From Planctomycetaceae bacterium (GTDB lineage: Bacteria; Planctomycetota; Planctomycetia; Pirellulales; Thermoguttaceae), in the NCBI GenBank assembly GCA_012719125.1, contig JAAYAY010000368.1:1-64000 (forward strand): DNA of 64,000 bases, written 5' to 3'. Below are positions 26,612 to 35,418 of this stretch, one piece after another. Position 1 is the first letter of the stretch, and each line of letters begins with the position of its first letter. The position numbers were made by a program, and so were the translations under genes. The notes beneath the pieces were generated by a model. That model did not search any database. It saw only the letters and a list, made by a program, of their open reading frames with translations, and was not told the origin of the DNA.

Positions 26612-28129
26612 TCAGGACCCGCGATTCCCGAACCCCAGCCACGAACTCAAATAGGAACCCATCCGCAAGGCGAATTCATCCTTCTGGGCGAACATGGCTC
26701 CCAGGTAGACAAGACCTCCCCACATCGCAGCCACAAGAGTCGCCAGCGGAAATCCGGCGCCGGCGACCGGCCAGGCCGCCGCCGCTGCCAGAAGCGACGC
26801 CAGCACCGAGCGCCGCAACGCGCCGCCGATTCCGTCGAGCACGCCGGGGCCCAACCGGCGGACCATCAGCATGACGGCCAGGGCCGCACTGAGCAGAAAG
26901 TAGAACGACGTGGCTGCGACCACGGCGGAGACCCCAAATCGCTCAACGAAGGTGATCTTCAGAATCAGGCCGACGGTAAACGTGCCGACGCCGAGCAGCG
27001 TCGGCGTTCGCGTGTCGGAGAGGGAGTAGAACACCTTGGAGACAATCTCGCCGACTCCCGCCCCGATAATCAACCCGGCGTACAGCATGAGCAGCAGTCC
27101 GACCTGCCGGCTGTCCGTTGCAGAAAATGCTCCTCGCTGAAACAGATCGGCCACCAGCGGTGTGCTATAGAATGTCAGGGCAAACGCCAGCGGGACGAGA
27201 ATCGCCGACAGACAGCGCATCGACGCCGCGATTTCCGCGCGGAATTCGGTCTTCCTGCCTGCCGTCCAATGCTCGGCGAAACTCGGGAAGGCGACGACCG
27301 ACAGCCCGCCCACGGTGATCAGGAGCATGGCCGACGCCATCCGCCAGGCATAGCCCAGATGGGCCACGCTTCCGACCGGCAATTGCGAAGCCAGATAACG
27401 GTCGACCAGCGGATCGAGCCGGAAGTACAAGGCGCCGAGCATCAGCGGCAGCAGAAGGGCCAGGCATCGTCGGAGGTCCTCGTCCAGTCGCACGCCGAAA
27501 CGGCCGTGACGCAGCAGAAGCGGAAGCTGCAACAGGACCGTAACGGTCGACCCTGTAACGACCGCCCAGGCAACGCCGGCCATGCCGCAACCCTCCCAGG
27601 CGATCGCTGCGATCAAGGTCCCGGCAATGCCGATCGGTCCTGCGACGGCCGGGAGCAGAAAACGCTTGTGGCAGTGGTGCAGCGCCTGCAGGAACGCGAT
27701 GAAACCGTTGACGACGATCAGCCAGCATTGAATTCTTAGGAGAGACACCGCCAGGGAGGATCTTGCCTCGGTGAATCCGGGGAAGAGCCAGGCCACCAGG
27801 AATTCCGCCGAGACGAACGCGATCAGTGCCGCCGCCATGCCGCACGCCCCCTGGATGGTTCCCATGCTGCCGGCCAGTTGCCAGGCACGAGTCGCGTCCT
27901 GTGCCAGGAGCCGGCTGAACTGAGGCACGAAAGCATAGCCCAGCGAACCGACCAGAACGGCACTGACGGCGGTAGGAAGTGCCATGGAGGCCACGTAGGA
28001 ATCCATCTCCCACGAGGCTCCGAAGTGTTTCGCCAGGTAGACCTGGAAGGCGAATTGCAGGATCAACTGCACGAGGGAGCAGAGGCTGACCCAGCCGGCG
28101 GAACGGAGCGAAGTGTTTTCACCAACCAT
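26612..28129 (-). CDS. MurJ/MviN-type lipid-linked oligosaccharide flippase
   Basis: A 505-residue membrane protein from Met at 28129. About fourteen helices of the MOP superfamily are visible. Characteristic parts are VYLAKHFGASWEMDSYVASM (MurJ-like start) and DPLVDRYLASQLPVGSVAHL, followed by YAWRMASAMLLITVGGLSVV. Whether it moves lipid II or an exopolysaccharide unit cannot be told from sequence. Being inside a glycan locus favours the latter. Its start overlaps the end of the glycosyltransferase gene by eleven bases, indicating translational coupling. Confidence 0.82.
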   Translation of the reverse strand: MVGENTSLRSAGWVSLCSLVQLILQFAFQVYLAKHFGASWEMDSYVASMALPTAVSAVLVGSLGYAFVPQFSRLLAQDATRAWQLAGSMGTIQGACGMAAALIAFVSAEFLVAWLFPGFTEARSSLAVSLLRIQCWLIVVNGFIAFLQALHHCHKRFLLPAVAGPIGIAGTLIAAIAWEGCGMAGVAWAVVTGSTVTVLLQLPLLLRHGRFGVRLDEDLRRCLALLLPLMLGALYFRLDPLVDRYLASQLPVGSVAHLGYAWRMASAMLLITVGGLSVVAFPSFAEHWTAGRKTEFRAEIAASMRCLSAILVPLAFALTFYSTPLVADLFQRGAFSATDSRQVGLLLMLYAGLIIGAGVGEIVSKVFYSLSDTRTPTLLGVGTFTVGLILKITFVERFGVSAVVAATSFYFLLSAALAVMLMVRRLGPGVLDGIGGALRRSVLASLLAAAAAWPVAGAGFPLATLVAAMWGGLVYLGAMFAQKDEFALRMGSYLSSWLGFGNRGS

Positions 28130-29339
28130 GCCGGGCGGTTCCTCCGTTTCGACCTGCCGCGTCCAGGAATACGGATTCGAGCACCGGAAGAGAGCTTCCG
28201 GGTCCATAGAGTGTTTCCACGTGCCGGCGGGCATCCTCAACGTGATCGAGCCGGCGTTCGTGACTGAGAATGGCGTCTTCCATCGCGTCGGCCAGGGCCG
28301 CCCAATTGCCCGGCGGCACGAGCCGCCCCAATCGGCCTCCGTCGAGCGCTTCGCGCGGCCCGGTGGGGCAGTCGGCGGCTAGGACGGGGACTCGGCAAGC
28401 CATGGCCTCAAGCAGAGCGTTCGGCATCCCCTCGAACAGCGACGGCAGGCAGAAGAGCTGAGCGGCTCGCATGAACGGATAGGGGTTGAGTTGGAACCCT
28501 TCGAAGCAGACGTATTCCCCGAGGCCCTGTTCCTCGACATACTCCCTGAGCACGGGCTCATCCGGTCCCGATCCTACCAGATGGACCAGCAGGCTCGTCT
28601 GCCCGCGGCGGACCGCCACCTCTCTGACGGCCTCGAGAAGGATTCGCTGCCCTTTCAGGGGCACCAACCGACTCGCAACCACCACGTGAAAGCGGTGAGC
28701 CGCAAAGGGGGGTGAGTACTCTTCGGCCAACCGATCGATCCGTGCCAGGTCGATCCAGTTGCGCAGGGCCAGCACATGTTCGCCAGGAAGTCGGTAGTAG
28801 GCAATCACTTTCTCACGCAAGTCGCCGGAGACGGTCACAACCTTCGCTGCACCGCGGTAGGCGCGGCGAAGCAGGCGCTTCTTTGCTCCGACGAAGCGTC
28901 CGGCCGTCTTCAGGGCGTCTGCCGGATTGGCAACGATCGTGCTGACGTGCGGCGTGCCGGCCCGCTCTGCTGCCGGGCCCGCGATCAGCGTCGCCTGAAA
29001 AGTTCGATCGTGGACGAGGTCTATTCGTTGCTGCCGGATCGTGTCGGCCAGGTGCCTGACCTGCATGCGATGAATCCGCCCGGGCCAGTTCCACCGAGGC
29101 GGGCGACAACTGGCCCAGAAGGAGACCACCGGGACATCTCCAGGCACCTCTCCCAACAACTCACCCTCCCCATAAACGGTATAGAGTAGCGGTTGGAACC
29201 GCGTCCGATCCAGATGCTCGAGCAGTCCGATCATCTGGCGTTCGCTCCCCCCGGCGCCCATGGAGCCGATTACGCAGAGGATGCGCACTCTGTCAGACAC
29301 CCGTGGTCTTGTCTGCTTCACCGACGTCGTCTCCGCCAT
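28119..29339 (-). CDS. Glycosyltransferase family 4 (GT-B fold)
   Basis: A 406-residue cytoplasmic enzyme. The N-terminal Gly-rich loop is GSMGAGGSERQMIGLLEHL. The C-terminal nucleotide-sugar site has VVASRLVPLKGQRILLEAVR, FCLPSLFEGMPNALLEAMAC and an EGMPNALLEAMA E-x7-E motif. It transfers a sugar from a nucleotide donor to a growing glycan. It begins a three-gene minus-strand unit with the flippase and methyltransferase. Confidence 0.9.
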   Translation of the reverse strand: MAETTSVKQTRPRVSDRVRILCVIGSMGAGGSERQMIGLLEHLDRTRFQPLLYTVYGEGELLGEVPGDVPVVSFWASCRPPRWNWPGRIHRMQVRHLADTIRQQRIDLVHDRTFQATLIAGPAAERAGTPHVSTIVANPADALKTAGRFVGAKKRLLRRAYRGAAKVVTVSGDLREKVIAYYRLPGEHVLALRNWIDLARIDRLAEEYSPPFAAHRFHVVVASRLVPLKGQRILLEAVREVAVRRGQTSLLVHLVGSGPDEPVLREYVEEQGLGEYVCFEGFQLNPYPFMRAAQLFCLPSLFEGMPNALLEAMACRVPVLAADCPTGPREALDGGRLGRLVPPGNWAALADAMEDAILSHERRLDHVEDARRHVETLYGPGSSLPVLESVFLDAAGRNGGTARHGW

Positions 29340-29388
29340 TCGTTTGCCTCAGCCATATACAATAGAATAGTCGAAATGTCCGGCTTTC

Positions 29389-29406
29389 GGAGCCCCCAGG
29401 GGCTCC
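29389..29406. repeat. Perfect 8-base-arm palindrome in a divergent promoter region
   Basis: GGAGCCCC-CA-GGGGCTCC between the divergent glycosyltransferase and methyltransferase genes. It could be a hairpin or a two-fold symmetric operator; no relative is seen elsewhere in the window. Confidence 0.6.
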
Positions 29407-29567
29407 GGTCCAGCGGGGGGCGGGACCGCCCAACGTTGTTGTTTGACAGGCTTTGTGAGCATGGGATAGACTTGGGCGCGGCTATCTCGGAAACTCGGAA
29501 ATGCCGCACTCCAGCGAGGAGACATCGCCTAATCACCCAACCGTCGCAAGGGACATCTGTTTCCGAT

Positions 29568-30518
29568 ATGGGACTTCCAAAGCCAAATCTGCGATTCCTG
29601 GCCCTTGAGCACAAACGCAAGCCCTTTTCGGGTAGCGTCTTAACGCTTGGACGGCAATGCGTCTACGCTACCTTTGACGAGTGTTGTGACATCATCAGGC
29701 AGGAGGGGATCACGCCAGAGCCTCTTTCTGCGTCCGAAGAGCTCGGAACAAATATTCCTCATTGGAAGGGGACGTTTCGCGAGAACTACTCGAGTGACGT
29801 TGCCTTCTTCAAGCTTCTTGGGATTCACGACTGCCCCGCAATGGACTACAGCGATTACGAAGGTGCGCAGTTCGTGTTTGACTTGAATGATCCCTTACCT
29901 GACGAGTTTACTGAGCGATTTGACATGATTCTCGACGCTGGCACGCTTGAACATGTCTTCGACGTAAGGCGCGCGTTGGCAAACGTCGCAACGATGCTAA
30001 AACCGGGGGGGCGAGTAATTCACGTGGTGCCGGCCAATAACTACTCGAATCACGGATTCTACCAGTTCAGCCCGACGCTCTTTGCCGACTTCTATAGAGC
30101 GAATCGGTTCGAAGATCTTCGCCTTTACGTTGCTGATGAGTTCCAACGCCGTGGAGAAATGGTGCGTGTTGACCTCTTTTCGATTGATGTGACACGTCAG
30201 CCACAGATGATGCGTTCAAACAGTCGGCGACGTATGCTTGTTTACTGCGTTGCTACAAAGACTTCCGACTCGACATCGCATGTCGTCCCGACGCAGTCAG
30301 CCTACGAACAGACGTATCACGATCTAGGAGATAGTGCGTGTACTCTAGACGAGTACGAACGAATTCCTACGATGTGGTTCAATCGTCTCGTCTGGCGACT
30401 TCTTCCATCCCCGGTCTACAGCGCGTTTCGTCAACTATGGATTCGCTTTCGTACCAGGTTTGTCGACGAGCGAGCGCAATATCGCCCGTGGGGTTTACGG
30501 TTTACGAAACGGCTATAG
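29568..30518 (+). CDS. Class I SAM methyltransferase-like protein
   Basis: A 316-residue protein; I start it at ATG 29568 (MGLPKPNLRFLALEHKRKPF). The SAM region is FDMILDAGTLEHVFDVRRAL, preceded by QFVFDLNDPLPDEF, and then MLKPGGRVIHVVPANNYSNH. The first Gly-rich loop is not typical. Codon third positions are visibly richer in A/T than in neighbours, which suggests recent acquisition. It is divergent from the glycosyltransferase and probably modifies a glycan or lipid carrier. Confidence 0.72.
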   Translation: MGLPKPNLRFLALEHKRKPFSGSVLTLGRQCVYATFDECCDIIRQEGITPEPLSASEELGTNIPHWKGTFRENYSSDVAFFKLLGIHDCPAMDYSDYEGAQFVFDLNDPLPDEFTERFDMILDAGTLEHVFDVRRALANVATMLKPGGRVIHVVPANNYSNHGFYQFSPTLFADFYRANRFEDLRLYVADEFQRRGEMVRVDLFSIDVTRQPQMMRSNSRRRMLVYCVATKTSDSTSHVVPTQSAYEQTYHDLGDSACTLDEYERIPTMWFNRLVWRLLPSPVYSAFRQLWIRFRTRFVDERAQYRPWGLRFTKRL

Positions 30519-30835
30519 TAGTCAGCAGTTGGCGTGTCACGACGGTCGGTACCGTCTGTTGTATACCATGCATGGAACGCATCATGGCGACCAACGCCCA
30601 GCGACTTGTCGAATATGCCGACATTGCTGATGAGCGAGCAGCCGGTTCGGCATACCTTCGAAGAGCAACGGAAGTGCGTAGCCTCCTCCATCTTGCTAAC
30701 CTCAATCAATCTCAACGACGTCCGCGGTAGCGAGCCGACGTTCCGCGAGGACCTTGACACTCTTGCGGATGGGGGGTAGCATTACACCGAGAGGGGGCGT
30801 TGTGTCAACGGGCAGAAACTCGAGAGGTTCGTCTG
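30519..30835. other. Intergenic region with a promoter
   Basis: A 317-base gap. Apart from the promoter at 30754-30782, no gene or repeat is seen; small open frames on both strands lack coding character. Confidence 0.5.
30754..30782 (+). promoter_or_regulatory. Sigma-70-type promoter
   Basis: TTGACA at 30754-30759, a 17-base spacer ending in a run of six G, and TAGCAT at 30777-30782. It lies 53 bases before the ATG at 30836, with transcription expected near 30789. A perfect -35 with a 4/6 -10 and ideal spacing makes it a good prediction. Confidence 0.6.
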
Positions 30836-32449
30836 ATGCATTTTTTAAGACAGAGTGGGAACCGGTCCGTCTTGGGCCTTGTGGCCGTGGTGGGAGTCTT
30901 GTGCCTGCGGGAGCCGGCGTTTGCCCTGAGCCCGCAGGACCCCTCCGTGAAGGCAGCCGTTTCGAGGGCGGTCAGGTTTCTGGAATCGGACAAGGGAAAG
31001 GACGCCCGTGTGGGCGCAAAGGCGGTGGTTGGACTGGCGCTCTTGAAAAGCGGTGCCAATCGTAGTCATCCACTAGTTCAAGAGGCCATTGCGGGCATTC
31101 GTGAGTCTCTCAACGTGTCCACGCCCCAGTTCTCGGAGATGTATACGCCAGGATTGTCGCTCATCTTTCTGGTGGAACTGGATTCGCCCGAGTATCGCTC
31201 GGAAATCCAGAAGTTGCTCCGTTACCTCGAGTCGGTCCAGAAGCCTCACGGCGGATGGGGATATCCGGGCTATACGACGGGGGATACCTCGATGACCCAA
31301 TACGTGGTTCTGGGGTTGTGGGAGGCTTCAAGATCGGGAATTGATGTCCGCACTGACCTCATCGATCGCTGCTTGGTTTGGCTTCTGAAGACGCGGGACC
31401 CGAGTGGGGGTTTTGGTTACCAGGGGAAGGTTTCCGATTCTTTCCGCCCGATCGCGCAGGAGGAAGTTCGACCCGGAGTATCTTTGGCGGGATTGGCAAG
31501 TGTTTATGCCTGCGCGGATCTGTTGGGGCTGTACGAGAATCGGAAGCAACCCGAAGGGCTGCCGCCGGCGCTCACGAAGATCCAGGATCAGAAAAGCGGG
31601 TACCGAGGCCGTGCGGACGCAGCGCTGATCGACACCACGGTGGCAAATGGTGCTGGTTGGATTAGCAAGAACTTCACCGTGAAGGCCGATATGTGGCCCT
31701 TCTACTATCTCTACACGCTGGAGAGGTATTTCAGTTTTCGCGAATATGCCGAGAGCGGCCCTCCGAAACAAATCGCCAATTGGTATGATGTCTGCGGCAG
31801 CTTTCTACTGGAAACCCAACAGGACGACGGTAGTTGGCATGATCCCGGATGGGGCAGAGATGCCGTGGCCTGCAACACGGCGTGGGGAATCTTGTTCCTG
31901 GTTCGATCAATGCGAAAGAGTCTCGAGCAGCGCGCCCGTTCCTTCGGGGCAGGTACTCTTGTCGGGGGCAGGGGCCTGCCCAGCGACTCCGAGTTTGTGC
32001 AGATGCAGGGAGGCAAAGTCGTCAGCACGGCGGAGATGTCGGACATCGAGAAGCTCATCACCAACCTGCGGGAAGGCAACGACGAGCAGTTCACCAAGAC
32101 AGTCGGCGTTCTGCCGGAACTGCCGCCCGACGAAGCCAAAGCGCTCGTATCTCAGGCCGCCGCTCGGCTTCGCGATCTGGCGGGTGGCACGTCGGCCGAC
32201 CTGCGATTGGGGGCAGTGCAAGCACTCGCGCGGGCCGGCACCCTCGACGATGTTCCCATGCTGATCTACGCCCTCACCGATCCGGAGGCAGAAATCGTCC
32301 TGGCAGCTCGCGACGGGCTGCGGCGGATCAGCCGCAAGATTCACGGACTCGGATTGCCCGACGACTTCGATGAAGGCGATCGCGTGGCGGCGGTCAAGGC
32401 CTGGAAGGAGTGGTATTTGACGATTCGCCCCGACGCCGAGTTTGAATGA
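30836..32449 (+). CDS. Secreted prenyltransferase/squalene-cyclase-fold protein with HEAT-like C-terminus
   Basis: A 537-residue protein. A signal peptide (LGLVAVVGVLCLREPAFALS) precedes an (alpha/alpha)6 toroid with QW-like repeats: QKPHGGWGYPGYTTGDTSMT, TRDPSGGFGYQG and QQDDGSWHDPGWGRDAVACN. These resemble terpene cyclase/prenyltransferase repeat proteins. The DxDD acid motif of squalene cyclases is not visible, so catalysis is doubtful. The C-terminus (LRLGAVQALARAGTLDDVPM) is a HEAT-like repeat. It has its own promoter and sits inside the polysaccharide locus, but a functional link is not shown. Confidence 0.72.
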   Translation: MHFLRQSGNRSVLGLVAVVGVLCLREPAFALSPQDPSVKAAVSRAVRFLESDKGKDARVGAKAVVGLALLKSGANRSHPLVQEAIAGIRESLNVSTPQFSEMYTPGLSLIFLVELDSPEYRSEIQKLLRYLESVQKPHGGWGYPGYTTGDTSMTQYVVLGLWEASRSGIDVRTDLIDRCLVWLLKTRDPSGGFGYQGKVSDSFRPIAQEEVRPGVSLAGLASVYACADLLGLYENRKQPEGLPPALTKIQDQKSGYRGRADAALIDTTVANGAGWISKNFTVKADMWPFYYLYTLERYFSFREYAESGPPKQIANWYDVCGSFLLETQQDDGSWHDPGWGRDAVACNTAWGILFLVRSMRKSLEQRARSFGAGTLVGGRGLPSDSEFVQMQGGKVVSTAEMSDIEKLITNLREGNDEQFTKTVGVLPELPPDEAKALVSQAAARLRDLAGGTSADLRLGAVQALARAGTLDDVPMLIYALTDPEAEIVLAARDGLRRISRKIHGLGLPDDFDEGDRVAAVKAWKEWYLTIRPDAEFE

Positions 32450-32472
32450 TCGAGGCGTCGCCTGACCTCCTG

Positions 32473-33657
32473 TCAGAGTGCCAGTCGCTCGACGATCTTC
32501 TGAGCAGCCAACTCAGGTGCGAAGTGTCGTTGCACCCAGGTTCGCGATTCCTCCCCGACGTGCCTTCGCAGCGCGTCGTCCGACAGCAATCGCTGCAATT
32601 GATCGTATACTTCGCGGGGGGTTGTGGCCTGGCAGATAGGCGACGGCTCGCCCAGCATGGGTTCGAGAATCTCCGGCCGGCCATTGGCAATGAGCGGGCG
32701 TCCCGCCGCCATTCCCTCCAGACCCGCCATAGCCACGATCCCCTCGCCGAACTGTTCGAACAGAACATCGGCGCAAGCGTATTGGCGCCAGATCTCGGCC
32801 TGCGTCATTTCGTCATGCCAGGTGACGAGCGGTGTCAGACCTTCCTGTTCGACCAGGTCCACCGTCTCCTGGACGTGCCGCCCTTTGCGAACCAGGTTGA
32901 TGTCGAGAGGGCACTTTGATTCGCGCCAGAACAATCCCAGGCCGCGAATCATCACGTCTGAGCCCTTGAAGTCGAGCGGGGAGTCGCCCGGCAGTTCGGG
33001 TTTCTTCCAGGTCAGACGTGTCGCACAGAACGTTCTGGGGATCGAGCGGTTCGTCGGCGGCGTGTAGGGCAGGTTGCCGACGTCGGCCATGAGAAAGAAC
33101 ATTCGGCGCGAATCGTCCACTCCAATGTCGTCGAGCAAGGCGTCGTTGGCCGGAATGAGGCCCCGTGCAAAATGAAACACCAGGTTTGCTCGGCATACCG
33201 AGTTGCGCTGCTCGTGCAGCAAGCGTTGCCAGACCCAGCGTCCCCAAAGGCGTTTCAGGGGATTTCGCGTCGTCATGGCGTTGATGACGCGGCATCCGCT
33301 GGCGGGATTGCAGTAGTAGCTCAGGTCGCTGCCCGTGAGCATGGCCAGATAAGGCCGCGCGATCTTGCCGGCCAGACTGACGCCGAGCTCGTTAAGGACG
33401 ACGAAATCACACGCTCGGAGCCAGCGCACCACCTCGCGCCGCCGAGGGTTGTTCGTGACGAAGTCGGCTGCGTCGATCATCACGATCTCCCGGATCCACG
33501 GGGGGTAGGGATGGAGGATGTCGGCGTACCTGAATTCTGGCCGATGCAGGGGCTCGGGCCGATGAATCACGCAGCGAACGTCGTGCCCAAGACGCCGGAA
33601 TGCCAGGGCGAGCATGATAGGGAAGTTGTTCGTATTTCCGAAGAAGCCGATTCTCAT
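32473..33657 (-). CDS. Glycosyltransferase, GT-B type
   Basis: A 394-residue protein starting MRIGFFGNTNNFPIMLALAF. The C-terminal half has the GT-B features WRQYACADVLFEQFGEGIVA and GLEGMAAGRPLIANGRPEIL. The N-terminal half is an acceptor-binding Rossmann domain. Its start codon overlaps the WbqC-like gene stop by four bases (ATGA-type overlap), so the two are translationally coupled. Sugar specificity cannot be read. Confidence 0.82.
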   Translation of the reverse strand: MRIGFFGNTNNFPIMLALAFRRLGHDVRCVIHRPEPLHRPEFRYADILHPYPPWIREIVMIDAADFVTNNPRRREVVRWLRACDFVVLNELGVSLAGKIARPYLAMLTGSDLSYYCNPASGCRVINAMTTRNPLKRLWGRWVWQRLLHEQRNSVCRANLVFHFARGLIPANDALLDDIGVDDSRRMFFLMADVGNLPYTPPTNRSIPRTFCATRLTWKKPELPGDSPLDFKGSDVMIRGLGLFWRESKCPLDINLVRKGRHVQETVDLVEQEGLTPLVTWHDEMTQAEIWRQYACADVLFEQFGEGIVAMAGLEGMAAGRPLIANGRPEILEPMLGEPSPICQATTPREVYDQLQRLLSDDALRRHVGEESRTWVQRHFAPELAAQKIVERLAL

Positions 33658-34364
33658 GGTACGGCCACGACATCCGGTGTTCGACTGCGAAGGTGCTTGG
33701 CGGCTTCCGGGCCGACGTTCGCGATCAGGTCGAGAACGGTGACGGCACCCTCAAATTCGCCCCAGAGTTGCGGATAGGGGGAGTAATCGTAGCTCTTGTA
33801 CTCCAAGCGGATCTTGTTTTCGCGAAAGAGGCTCTCGTCGAGATAATCGCGTGCGGCAGGGCCCGAAAGATACGTCGTGGCGCCGGCTTGCTTGATGAGG
33901 TGGATGAGCCGTTCCGTCTTGGCACCCGAGGAGGCATAATGCCTGGCGTCGACAATGGGGGTCCGAATTCCCAGGTACCTGCATATCGTGCGAATCAATT
34001 GCACGTTCAGCGGGCTCAGTCGCCCTGACGAGTCCTGGGTGCCTTCCCGCCAAATCGCCAGGGCGTCGTCGAAGAAGGGAGCCGCCCGGAGACTCTCCGT
34101 AAGCAGTGTCTGATGTGTGTTTCTCCAAGGCTTGGGGGACGGGACGATGCAGACCTCGTCGATAACCGGTTGACCGCTCGCCGAGATGGGAACGGTCATC
34201 CAGCGGAGTCCCCGGCTCGTCTTGACACGGTTTCGGTTGCGCCAGGTTCCTTTGCGATTGGAGTAGCGCACGTTGTCGTAGATAATGAAGAGATCGACGC
34301 TGACGATGAAATCGAAATAGCCTCGCCACGGCGCGTAACTGCTCTGGATCACTCCCACTCGCAC
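33654..34364 (-). CDS. WbqC-like protein
   Basis: A 236-residue protein with the WbqC family opening MRVGVIQSSYAPWRGYFDFI and the following IYDNVRYSNRKGTWRNRN motif. WbqC-type proteins occur in O-antigen clusters making dideoxy amino sugars and are thought to act as acyl- or aminotransfer partners; the exact reaction is not settled. It lies 15 bases after the radical SAM gene, in the order radical SAM, WbqC, glycosyltransferase. Confidence 0.85.
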   Translation of the reverse strand: MRVGVIQSSYAPWRGYFDFIVSVDLFIIYDNVRYSNRKGTWRNRNRVKTSRGLRWMTVPISASGQPVIDEVCIVPSPKPWRNTHQTLLTESLRAAPFFDDALAIWREGTQDSSGRLSPLNVQLIRTICRYLGIRTPIVDARHYASSGAKTERLIHLIKQAGATTYLSGPAARDYLDESLFRENKIRLEYKSYDYSPYPQLWGEFEGAVTVLDLIANVGPEAAKHLRSRTPDVVAVP

Positions 34365-34379
34365 CGGCCGTCTCCTCGA

Positions 34380-35399
34380 TCACTCGCAGCCTTTGAAATC
34401 TTCAACCAGATCGGCATAGCTACGGCCTTCGCTCGGCCAGCGGGTCGAGGCCCAGTCGGGACATTGCCCGCAGAAGTCATGGTGAGCGTAGCAATTGGCC
34501 AGATGCGCCCGGCGGAGCCGGCTATAGAACTCGCTTTGCCAGGTCTCGGCGATCGTGGTCGTTCGATAATCGGCGATGTTGGAACCGTGCACCCAGTCGT
34601 TGGGGCAGAACGAAAGGAAACCTCGCGGATTGAGCACGATCCGTTCCCACGGGTACAAGCACGGCCGCCGCGGCCCCCGCGTGTTCACCTCGTGCAGGTT
34701 CCGGGCAATCTGGACAATCACGCCGGCGTGCGAATGCATGCGGCGAATCACGACGAAATCGGCGCCCTGGTCCTTCCAGTACTTCTCGAAATCAGCCGTT
34801 TCGTGGACGTTCTCTTTCTGTTCGATGTAGCTGACCACCACCTTGGTCGGGCAACCTGCCGCCTTGGACAGATCGATCATTCGCTTCACGTTAGCGCGAG
34901 TAACGTTCAGATCGCCCTTGACGCGAATGCGGGCATACGTTTCGGGCGAGAAAGCGTCGATGCTGACGTCGACAATATCGACGCCCGTTGCCATCAAACG
35001 CTCTACCTTGCCGGGATGATTGAGCGAGCCGTTCGTCGTAATCGTGACGGTGGTTCCCGAATTCGTTACCGCGTAGTCGAGCATCTCGAAGATGTGGGGG
35101 GCAATCAGCGGCTCTCCTTCACCGGTGAAACGAATATACCGGCATAGGCCGCGGCCCGCACCGGCAACCTCGTCGGCTACCTTGTGGCTCAGGGCCGGGT
35201 CAAGACTCTTCCCGCTGTAGAACTCGGTGCGCTTGAAGTGCGGGTGCGCGCAATGGACGCATTCCAGATTGCACAATTCGGTGGCGTCGATGACGATCTG
35301 CGATGGGAACTCGCGCGTGAGCCGCCCCCCGAAATCATACGTTGCACCGGCTCCCGCTTCGGGCGTCCTCGGATTGGGGCTCTCCGGTTCCGTCTTCAT
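34380..35399 (-). CDS. Radical SAM/SPASM domain protein
   Basis: A 339-residue protein. The [4Fe-4S] motif for SAM is CNLECVHC (residues about 43-50), followed by the GxGEP-like FTGEGEPLIAPH. The C-terminal Cys-rich region (CLYPWERIVLNPRGFLSFCP and CYAHHDFCGQCPDW) is a SPASM domain with auxiliary clusters. Such enzymes modify peptides or sugars by hydrogen abstraction. In this locus an unusual sugar or carrier modification is more likely than a peptide product, since no precursor peptide is seen. It follows the DegT gene by 19 bases. Confidence 0.85.
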   Translation of the reverse strand: MKTEPESPNPRTPEAGAGATYDFGGRLTREFPSQIVIDATELCNLECVHCAHPHFKRTEFYSGKSLDPALSHKVADEVAGAGRGLCRYIRFTGEGEPLIAPHIFEMLDYAVTNSGTTVTITTNGSLNHPGKVERLMATGVDIVDVSIDAFSPETYARIRVKGDLNVTRANVKRMIDLSKAAGCPTKVVVSYIEQKENVHETADFEKYWKDQGADFVVIRRMHSHAGVIVQIARNLHEVNTRGPRRPCLYPWERIVLNPRGFLSFCPNDWVHGSNIADYRTTTIAETWQSEFYSRLRRAHLANCYAHHDFCGQCPDWASTRWPSEGRSYADLVEDFKGCE

Positions 35400-35418
35400 G
35401 AAAACAACCTTTCTTGCC

